A stretch of 64,000 bases of DNA from Rubinisphaera italica (lineage in GTDB: Bacteria; Planctomycetota; Planctomycetia; Planctomycetales; Planctomycetaceae), in the NCBI RefSeq assembly GCF_007859715.1, contig NZ_SJPG01000001.1:5870527-5934526 (forward strand), in the 5' to 3' direction. Shown here piece by piece: positions 58,155 through 64,000 of the stretch. Under the pieces are notes generated by a model. The model was not told where the DNA came from and ran no database searches. It saw only the letters and a program-made list of their open reading frames with translations. Positions within the stretch are counted from its first letter, which is position 1. Each line of letters begins with the position of its first letter. A program made the position numbers and the translations under genes.

Positions 58155-58637
58155 CTATGATTGATAGTTTTCAAACTCCTGCAGTTCCACTCGATTCCGA
58201 ATCCAGGAATCGATTCGTCCCGGCCAGGGGAGTCGAGCGATCATCAGCAAGAATAAAAATCCCAGAATCGGAAGTGAATATCGATGAGCCACGGCCAGAT
58301 TCATGAAGGCCGGGCCTTCCATCAGGGCGTAGGCGATAATCGTTTTGATCTGAAAGATTTGCAGATATTCTTGCTCACTCAGTTTCTGTTGCTTCGCTTT
58401 TGCTTCGGATTCTTTTGTCTTCACAATGATTGGCGGCACGACAAATGAGGTGAGCACCATCACTGCCGTGATACCCAGAAAGATCGCCGTCAGAACGGAA
58501 TCTTCCTGCGGGTTATTCAAATTGCCCATCACAAAGAAGAAGCCCGTTGCAATCACAACTCCGCCGGTCAAGGCGAGAGCGATGATCAAAATGATCAACT
58601 TTTGTTGAATCATTGCAGGAGATTGCTGATCCATCAT
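58155..58637 (-). CDS. Membrane protein within the microcompartment operon
   Basis: About 160 residues with two clear hydrophobic helices near the start (ILIIALALTGGVVIATGFFFVMG, about residues 17-39, and AIFLGITAVMVLTSFVVPPIIV, about 48-69) and one or two near the end (LPILGFLFLLMIARL, about 124-138), separated by a Lys/Glu-rich segment (ESEAKAKQQKLSEQEYLQIFQI). ATG 58637 overlaps the preceding pentamer stop (ATGA); ATG 58634 is the alternative. I do not recognise the family. A membrane protein in such a locus might transport a substrate or tether the compartment. Confidence 0.72.
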   Translation of the reverse strand: MMDQQSPAMIQQKLIILIIALALTGGVVIATGFFFVMGNLNNPQEDSVLTAIFLGITAVMVLTSFVVPPIIVKTKESEAKAKQQKLSEQEYLQIFQIKTIIAYALMEGPAFMNLAVAHRYSLPILGFLFLLMIARLPWPGRIDSWIRNRVELQEFENYQS

Positions 58638-58951
58638 TCCTCCCCGTCTTTGTCGTACACTTGTGCGTTGTGAACGGTTACTTCGTCGACAATGCCAATA
58701 ATGGCGGCATCGATCGGAAGTTTTTTCGTCTCTTCGGTATAACGGGCGGACGATCCCTGCACGCACAACACGACTTCGCCGACACCAGCTCCGACGGTAT
58801 CAACGACAATGAAAGTTCGGCCCGTTGATTTGAGTGAGTCTTTATTCTTTTCATCGACACGCAACGGCTCGACAACGAACAGCGTCTGGCCGACCATGGA
58901 ATCGACCTTGTGAGTCGAAACAATGCTGCCTGTGATGCGTCCGATGAACAT
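58634..58951 (-). CDS. Microcompartment vertex protein (BMC-P), first copy
   Basis: A 105-residue EutN/CcmL-family pentamer: MFIGRITGSIVSTHKVDSMVGQTLFVVEPL at the start, VVDTVGAGVGEVVLCVQGSSAR in the middle and DAAIIGIVDEVTV near the end, all as in the family, with a short acidic tail. It precedes the membrane-protein gene with an overlapping stop/start. Confidence 0.93.
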   Translation of the reverse strand: MFIGRITGSIVSTHKVDSMVGQTLFVVEPLRVDEKNKDSLKSTGRTFIVVDTVGAGVGEVVLCVQGSSARYTEETKKLPIDAAIIGIVDEVTVHNAQVYDKDGEE

Positions 58952-58995
58952 ATCCGTTTCTCCGAAAAGAATTTCTAAACATCAAATCAATTCTG

Positions 58996-59073
58996 GGTGG
59001 CGGGGGCGCTCCGCTTGCGGAAGCCCCCGAGAGTTTTCCGGGGGCTTCTCTTCGAGAGCGCCCCCGCCACCCA
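58996..59073. repeat. Palindrome GGGTGGCGGGGGCGCTC, second copy
   Basis: Perfect 17-bp arms at 58996-59012 and 59057-59073, with a second internal dyad (gaagcccccg, 59021-59030; cgggggcttc, 59040-59049). It lies between the acetate kinase and first pentamer genes and is equal in arm sequence to 46277-46361. Confidence 0.9.
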
Positions 59074-59090
59074 TGTCGTATGACCTGTAC

Positions 59091-60284
59091 TTACTTCGTA
59101 ATCAAACTCTCTGTCTGCCTGGCGACAACCAACTCCTCGTTGGTCGGCACAATCCAGATTTGTACTTTGCTCTCCGCCGCTGTCAGCGAGCCTTCATCTC
59201 TTGCGGTCTGATTTATGGATTCATCCAGTTTCAGACCCGCCCAGTCAAACCCCGCACAGACATGCTGGCGTATGTACTGACTGTTCTCCCCAATCCCGCC
59301 TGTGAAGACGAGTGCATCAATTCCTTCCAGAACCGCCATGTAGGCTCCGATGTAATGTCGAATATTGGCGACATACACATCGAGAGCTCTCTGAGCTCCT
59401 TCATGATTGTTCCCAGCCGCTTCTTCGAGATCGCGAATATCGCTGCTCAATCCGCCACTCAACCCCAGTAGACCACCCGACTTGCCAAGCTCGCTCAGCA
59501 ATTCTTCGAGGCTCTTACCAGACTTTCGCATCAGTAATGGCAGTGCAAACGGATCGAAATCTCCGACGCGATTGTTTTGAGGCAATCCCGTTTGCGGCGT
59601 CATTCCCATTGTGGTGGCCATCGACTGCCCACCTTTTTGAGCACACAGTGAACTCGAACCTCCCAGGTGACACGAAACGATTTTCAAATCGTCGCGTCCG
59701 AGAAGTTCAGCCGTTCGCTGTCCGATGAATCTGTGACTGGCACCATGAAATCCCCAACGTTGAATCGAGTATTTCTCCTGCCATTCAAACGGAACGGCAT
59801 AGAGGCGATTCGCCTGTGGGATGGATTCGTGGAAACCCGTTTCCAAAGCAGCCACGAGGGGCATTTCCGGAAACGCAGCCTGCAACTCCCGCATCGCTTT
59901 CACGTACGGCGGGTTATGAGCCGGGGCCACATCGGACAACTCGTCCATCATCTCGAGTAACTCGTTGTCGACCTTGCGAACACCACTCAGCTTGCCAGCA
60001 AATACAGCCTTGAAACCAATCGCTGCGACTTCTTCGACGGAGCTTATGCAGCCCGTTTCGGAGTCGGTCAATTGTTCGAGACAAATTTGCACCGCTGAGG
60101 CGTGATCGGGAACGACTTGAGTTCGTTCGGATTTGTGTGAACCAATTTCAACGCTGCACGAACTCTCTGCTCCCGGCTGCCCGATCCGATCGATTCCACC
60201 TCGCGCCAATTGCGTTTCGGTTTCCATATCGAAGAGCCGGTACTTGAAGCTGGTCGATCCCAGATTGGCCACAAGAATTTTCAT
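59091..60284 (-). CDS. ackA: Acetate kinase family protein of the microcompartment operon
   Basis: A 397-residue acyl kinase of the ASKHA superfamily, transferring phosphate from an acyl phosphate to ADP. The N-terminal motif [16 protein letters not shown] (about residues 3-18), [11 protein letters not shown] (about 172-182), [16 protein letters not shown] (about 199-214) and [14 protein letters not shown] (about 324-337) are all present. In this operon lactyl phosphate is the probable substrate, gaining ATP in the cytosol or lumen. No encapsulation helix is seen, so it may act outside the shell. Confidence 0.93.
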   Translation of the reverse strand: MKILVANLGSTSFKYRLFDMETETQLARGGIDRIGQPGAESSCSVEIGSHKSERTQVVPDHASAVQICLEQLTDSETGCISSVEEVAAIGFKAVFAGKLSGVRKVDNELLEMMDELSDVAPAHNPPYVKAMRELQAAFPEMPLVAALETGFHESIPQANRLYAVPFEWQEKYSIQRWGFHGASHRFIGQRTAELLGRDDLKIVSCHLGGSSSLCAQKGGQSMATTMGMTPQTGLPQNNRVGDFDPFALPLLMRKSGKSLEELLSELGKSGGLLGLSGGLSSDIRDLEEAAGNNHEGAQRALDVYVANIRHYIGAYMAVLEGIDALVFTGGIGENSQYIRQHVCAGFDWAGLKLDESINQTARDEGSLTAAESKVQIWIVPTNEELVVARQTESLITK

Positions 60285-60355
60285 GCGTTTCTTCCTTGAG
60301 AGAACGTGTCGAATTTGATTTCACACCGCAAGGCCCGCATAGCGGACCTGACAAC

Positions 60356-60625
60356 CTAAACGAAATAGTCCATCAAATCGCCCTGAGGACGAGGGATGAC
60401 GTGAGCAGAAACGAGTTTGCCAACGCGAGAAGCAGCTTCTGCACCAGCATCGACAGCAGCACGGACCGAGCCGACATCGCCACGAATGACGGTCGTCACA
60501 TACGCACCACCAATTTGAATCTGCTTCACGAGCGTTACGTTCGCAGCTTTTAACATGGTATCGGAAGCTTCGATTTGAGCGATCAAACCGAGTGTTTCCA
60601 CCATTCCAATTGCATCACCATTCAT
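60356..60625 (-). CDS. Microcompartment shell hexamer protein (BMC-H), second copy
   Basis: An 89-residue single BMC-domain protein starting at the ATG at 60625 (MNGDAIGMVETLGLIA is the canonical opening); an upstream in-frame ATG at 60661 would add 12 residues and has AGGAG upstream, so cannot be excluded. KAANVTLVKQIQIGGAYVTTVIRGDVGSVRAAVDAGAEAA and VIPRP complete the fold. The hexamers tile the shell facets; the pore-loop residues (IQIGGAYV) determine permeability. Confidence 0.93.
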   Translation of the reverse strand: MNGDAIGMVETLGLIAQIEASDTMLKAANVTLVKQIQIGGAYVTTVIRGDVGSVRAAVDAGAEAASRVGKLVSAHVIPRPQGDLMDYFV

Positions 60626-60701
60626 AATGGTTTCACTCCAGGGTAAATAAATCTGTTCCATGAATATCGCGGCTCCTCATAAACTGAGCAGCCGAGTGTA
60701 A

Positions 60702-61001
60702 TTAAGATTTTGCTGTGGTTTTCTTGGTCGGCAGAACGCTGGCCAGTTCTTCGTGCGGACGAGGAATGACCTGCACGCTGACAACTTCGCCAATTTTGCT
60801 GGCGGCGGCTGCACCGGCATCGATTGCAGCTTTGACAGCGGCGACATCGCCAACGACGAAAGCGGTCACGAGTCCGCTACCGACTTTGTCCCAACCAATC
60901 ATCTGCACATTGGCAGCTTTCAACATTGCGTCGGCTGCTTCGATCAGACAAATCAAACCCTTCGTCTCGATCATGCCGAGAGCTTCCATCACTTTTGCCA
61001 T
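60702..61001 (-). CDS. Microcompartment shell hexamer protein (BMC-H), first copy
   Basis: A 99-residue BMC-H protein from the ATG at 61001 (GGGAGAG upstream). Family landmarks are [28 protein letters not shown], the pore-loop region [24 protein letters not shown] and [14 protein letters not shown] short Lys/Thr-rich tail (PTKKTTAKS) extends beyond the domain. It is the first shell gene after pduL and, with the second copy, would form the facets. Confidence 0.94.
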   Translation of the reverse strand: MAKVMEALGMIETKGLICLIEAADAMLKAANVQMIGWDKVGSGLVTAFVVGDVAAVKAAIDAGAAAASKIGEVVSVQVIPRPHEELASVLPTKKTTAKS

Positions 61002-61109
61002 TTGCTTTCTCTCCCGAAAAACGTGTTGCGTTTGAACGAACACCGTTCGACTCAAACTGAAAAACTAAACTTGAACCGTAGGTCAGGCTGTGCCTGACAG
61101 AATTGACTC

Positions 61110-61829
61110 TTAATGACTGTGACATGCACAAGGCTCAACTTTGAGCAGTTCCACTTTCGATGCGGCATCGAGATTGATGCAGTTGCCTTCATCAGTATCC
61201 AGATGAACTTCGAGCTTGATGCCCTTGCCTGCTCGTACAGCCACATCTTCGAGCACTGTTGTGCAACCGGGTGATTCGATCCGCAGTTGCATCATGTCTT
61301 TATCTTTGACGCCGTAGTATTCGAGATCTTCCGGTCCCATGTGAACGTGCCGCATTGCTCGAATGACACCCTGCTTAAGCTCGACAACGCCTTTTGGTCC
61401 CATCAAAATGCAGCCGGCGGTTCCCTGAATGTCTCCACTGATACGAACCGGCAAATCAATCCCGAGGGAAATGCCATCGGTGAATGCCAGCTCGACTTGA
61501 GAGTCAGGACGACATGGCCCAAGAATTCGTACATTATTCAGAACGCGACGACGAGGACCGATAACGGAAAGCGTTTCTTCGGCAGCGAAGTAGCCATCCT
61601 GATACAGATCTTTCATCGGAGTCAAAGTCGCCCCTGGCCCGAAGAGGATTTCGACATGCTCTTCTGTCAGATGAATGTGCCGAGCAGAAATATTGACGAC
61701 CAGGGGATTCGGTTTGCCATCGGGGGCAGAACCATTTGGGGAACTTGATTTTCCCGACATTTGACTTTCAAGAACCTGTCGAACAATTCGTTCCACATCC
61801 TGACGCTGAATGGAAGCTGCTGCTGTCAT
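61110..61829 (-). CDS. pduL: PduL-type phosphotransacylase with N-terminal encapsulation helix
   Basis: A 239-residue zinc enzyme converting acyl-CoA and phosphate to acyl phosphate and CoA. Two beta-barrel domains are visible: the first has the zinc-binding [15 protein letters not shown] (HxH near residues 51-53) and the second [18 protein letters not shown] (HxH near 160-162). The N-terminal segment ([19 protein letters not shown]) forms an amphipathic encapsulation helix. The C-terminus ends with CACHSH, metal-binding in appearance. Recycling of CoA inside the shell is the accepted role; lactyl-CoA is the inferred substrate. Confidence 0.93.
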   Translation of the reverse strand: MTAAASIQRQDVERIVRQVLESQMSGKSSSPNGSAPDGKPNPLVVNISARHIHLTEEHVEILFGPGATLTPMKDLYQDGYFAAEETLSVIGPRRRVLNNVRILGPCRPDSQVELAFTDGISLGIDLPVRISGDIQGTAGCILMGPKGVVELKQGVIRAMRHVHMGPEDLEYYGVKDKDMMQLRIESPGCTTVLEDVAVRAGKGIKLEVHLDTDEGNCINLDAASKVELLKVEPCACHSH

Positions 61830-61886
61830 ATTCTTAAAAACCTTCTCTTGATTTTTCTAATTTCGATCAGGCATGGCCTGATAAAC

Positions 61887-62639
61887 TCACTCAACAATCG
61901 TTAACCCGACACCTGCTGTACTCATCACGTTTCGCCAATGATCGTTGATTCCGTTGTCGACGATAATGCGATCCGGTCGATTCAGATCACAAACTTTCGC
62001 CAGGGCATTTCTGCCAAACTTGCCGCTGTCGACGGCGACAATCACCTCTTCTGCGGTTTCCAGCATCCGCTGCTCGGCTTCCACCAGCAGAGTATTGCTG
62101 TTGAACATCCCCTCTTCAGTGATGCCCCCCACACTCATAATTAACCGCTGCACCCGAATTGTGCTCAACGCATCGACGGCAATCGGCCCCAAAGCCACTC
62201 CCGTCTTCGGATACAGATACCCGCCAATCAGAATCAGCTCGATATTCGGAGCATTGATTAATAATTGGGCAATGGGCAAAGAATTGGTCACAATCTGGAG
62301 AGGGGTATTCATTAGATGCCGGGCAACCTCAAAAGTTGTGGTTCCGCCATCCAGAAGTATCGATTCTCCCGGTTGCACCATCTCTGCGATGGCTCTCCCA
62401 ATCCGCTGCTTCTGGGGCAACGCACGAGTGGTTCGATCTTCAAAAGTCGTTAACGATTCTCCGGAATAGGCAATCCCACCACGGGTTCGCCGGATATGAC
62501 CGGATCTGTCAAGAACTTCCAAATCCCTCCGTATTGTCGATTCACTGGCCTCAGTCGCTTCAACTAACTGCTGAAGAGACGCAAAGCCGTTTCTTTCGGC
62601 AAAATCCAATATTTTCGCTCGTCGCTGATCCGGCAACAC
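61887..62639 (-). CDS. DeoR-family transcriptional regulator of the microcompartment operon
   Basis: A 250-residue sugar-responsive repressor. The N-terminal winged HTH (residues about 1-57: [50 protein letters not shown]) is typical of DeoR proteins, and the C-terminal sugar-phosphate isomerase-like domain begins [31 protein letters not shown] (about 80-110), with VDSGKFG near 190. It likely senses fuculose, rhamnulose or a related phosphate and binds the region upstream of itself. It is the first gene of the leftward operon. Confidence 0.92.
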   Translation of the reverse strand: MLPDQRRAKILDFAERNGFASLQQLVEATEASESTIRRDLEVLDRSGHIRRTRGGIAYSGESLTTFEDRTTRALPQKQRIGRAIAEMVQPGESILLDGGTTTFEVARHLMNTPLQIVTNSLPIAQLLINAPNIELILIGGYLYPKTGVALGPIAVDALSTIRVQRLIMSVGGITEEGMFNSNTLLVEAEQRMLETAEEVIVAVDSGKFGRNALAKVCDLNRPDRIIVDNGINDHWRNVMSTAGVGLTIVE

Positions 62640-63027
62640 AAGTCAGATCCTTCATGATCAATCAAATTATGCCCTATCATGCGCTCAAAAACCGTCATAA
62701 ACAATCATAACGCATCATGTTTATGTAAAATTCACGAAATAATTGGGTAGCCTGGTGAATACAGGAAGGATACCACATGCTTGAGGAGTGGTCGGATTAA
62801 AGCGAATTGAGAATTACATTCTCCAGTAATTGAGAAGGAGGGTTCCTTAATCTGAGTCCTGTACCTGATAGGAGGACTCTTGGATTTTTTCTCAAGATTG
62901 GGTATTAGAGATAGAGCTTGGCAGTGCTCTGACTGATAAATCCGATGAATTAAAGATGAGCATACCGAATGCAATCCACACTGCTGTAACCAAAGCAGGC
63001 TTCATTTTTTTCTTGAAGGCAGGCCAG
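62640..63027. promoter_or_regulatory. Divergent control region of the microcompartment operon and third sulfatase
   Basis: About 390 bp without a gene. On the leftward side, within 62670-62730, the motif tcataa/atcat recurs (gtcataaacaatcataacgcatcatg at 62694-62719), a plausible DeoR operator cluster near the operon promoter. No clear terminator or gene is seen. The rightward side carries the start of the sulfatase gene at 63028. Confidence 0.45.
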
Positions 63028-64000
63028 ATGCAGTCACATTATTTATTGATGCTTTGTTTTCTGACGAATTTTCTGGTCAATGATCCGCAAATTATCGTCG
63101 CAGAAGATCGTCCTCATGTCGTTTTTATTGTCGCGGACGACCTTCAGGCTGATGTCATATCGGTCTATGGTGGACCTGTGCCGACTCCGCATTTGCAGGA
63201 ACTGGCCAATCGTGGCTGCCGATTTCAGCGGGCGACGTGTGGGTATCCGATCTGTCATGTCAGTCGGACAGAATTTCTGAGTGGTCGATCGGTTGTCACT
63301 GAGGCTACTCCAGGCAAAGTGATCCAGTTTCCGCCGGAATGGACGTTGTGGCCGGCTTGGATGCAGAAACATGGCTGGGAGACGGTTCATTCCGGCAAAT
63401 GGCATGTGAATGGTCAACCTCATCAACGTGGATTTGATCGAACCGCCGGGCTCTACAGTAGTGGAGGAGCCAAAGGTCAACCGCTGACACTGCCAATCAG
63501 TTCCAGTGGTCATTCGGTAACAGGCTACAGGGGTTGGACGTTCAAAGCCGACAGCGAAGATGGCAGTGGAAAACCTCTCCCCGAATTGGGCATCGGCTTA
63601 ATGCCCGACACCGATTTGAGAATCGCCAACGCAGCGATCAAGCAGATCAACCAAACGGGAGAATCCCCCCTGTTTCTGACGGTCAACTTCACTGCTCCCC
63701 ACGATCCGCTGCATTGGTCGAAGGGCTGGGAAAATTCTTTCCAGGCCAGTGAAGTGACGTTACCAGTCAATTTTCTCCCCAAACATCCTTTTGATCATGG
63801 CAATCAAAACGGACGGGATGAAATGATTATCCCTGCCCCCCGCACGCGCGAGTCGGTTCAACTGCAGCGATCGATTTATTACGCACTGGTCGCAAATATC
63901 GATGAGCAGGTCGGCAGGATTGCTCAGGCATTGCAGAGCCGCGATATGCTAGAGGAAACAATCTTTATCTTCACCAGCGATCAGGGGCTGGCATTGGGGA
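63028..64000 (+). CDS. Secreted sulfatase, C-terminal part beyond window
   Basis: The first 324 residues of a type I sulfatase, open to the window end. The ATG at 63028 (AAGGCAGG upstream) gives a signal peptide (about residues 1-26); an in-frame ATG at 62956 is less likely. VVFIVADDLQADV holds the metal aspartates, and the formylglycine site reads CHVSRTEFLSG (Cys about 76), with Val in place of the usual Pro/Ala. GKWHVNGQPHQRGFD and NFTAPHDPLHW follow, as in several planctomycete sulfatases. It is divergent from the microcompartment operon, which hints at shared carbon-source control. Confidence 0.9.
   Translation, partial: MQSHYLLMLCFLTNFLVNDPQIIVAEDRPHVVFIVADDLQADVISVYGGPVPTPHLQELANRGCRFQRATCGYPICHVSRTEFLSGRSVVTEATPGKVIQFPPEWTLWPAWMQKHGWETVHSGKWHVNGQPHQRGFDRTAGLYSSGGAKGQPLTLPISSSGHSVTGYRGWTFKADSEDGSGKPLPELGIGLMPDTDLRIANAAIKQINQTGESPLFLTVNFTAPHDPLHWSKGWENSFQASEVTLPVNFLPKHPFDHGNQNGRDEMIIPAPRTRESVQLQRSIYYALVANIDEQVGRIAQALQSRDMLEETIFIFTSDQGLALG

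Overview
The window reads as chromosomal DNA of a planctomycete (Planctomycetota), roughly half G+C. The evidence is a YTV-repeat wall protein, several sulfatases, Tat-exported Gfo/Idh/MocA oxidoreductases, an ECF sigma factor of the planctomycete kind, a kinase/cyclase-homology fusion, and a microcompartment operon of the planctomycete-verrucomicrobial (PVM) type. I cannot name the genus.

Layout. 0-9 kb holds housekeeping and scattered genes: partial ECF sigma factor, apgM-type phosphoglycerate mutase, secreted oxidoreductase, rsmD, orphan metal-binding lipoprotein, shikimate kinase, a secreted unknown and the YTV protein. 9-24 kb is a type VI secretion (T6SS) locus: a divergent FHA protein, then tssA, tssB, tssC, a second tssC-like gene, tagJ, tssE, tssF, tssG, clpV and hcp. 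It encodes sheath, baseplate parts, tube and recycling ATPase, but no vgrG, tssK, tssL or tssM lies in the window. 24-27 kb has a dioxygenase/oxidoreductase pair and an MscL carrying a zinc ribbon.

27-33 kb looks like an accessory island. It is gene-poor, holds a 3' fragment of a tRNA-Arg gene, and has four same-orientation copies of a 150-200 bp repeat, each lying next to a single small gene (unknown, Cys-rich, Abi-alpha-like, VOC). 33.8-36.2 kb holds four tiny membrane or lipoprotein genes followed by a papain-like protease, resembling a lysis module. 36-43 kb has a sulfatase, a kinase/FHA-EAL signalling pair, a frameshifted outer-membrane-like gene and tRNA-Leu(CAA). 43-52.5 kb has a second sulfatase, a HemQ/ChdC homologue, an NfeD/ClpP-class membrane protease, an actin-like protein beside an SLBB protein, and a small zinc-ribbon membrane protein.

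52.6-62.6 kb is the microcompartment operon, read leftward from a DeoR regulator: PduL, two hexameric shell proteins, acetate kinase, a pentameric shell protein, a membrane protein, CoA-acylating aldehyde dehydrogenase, a second pentamer, an unknown cargo-like protein, a third pentamer, fuculose-phosphate-type aldolase and malate/lactate dehydrogenase. A four-helix-bundle gene sits inside it. Four cargo proteins carry terminal helices that look like encapsulation peptides. The logic fits lactaldehyde (from fucose or rhamnose phosphate cleavage) being oxidised to lactyl-CoA, then lactyl-phosphate, then lactate with ATP gain. The sulfatases could supply desulfated sugars, although that link is inferred. 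The window ends inside a third sulfatase gene.

Intergenic spaces carry several families of REP-like palindromes, unusually dense for 64 kb.
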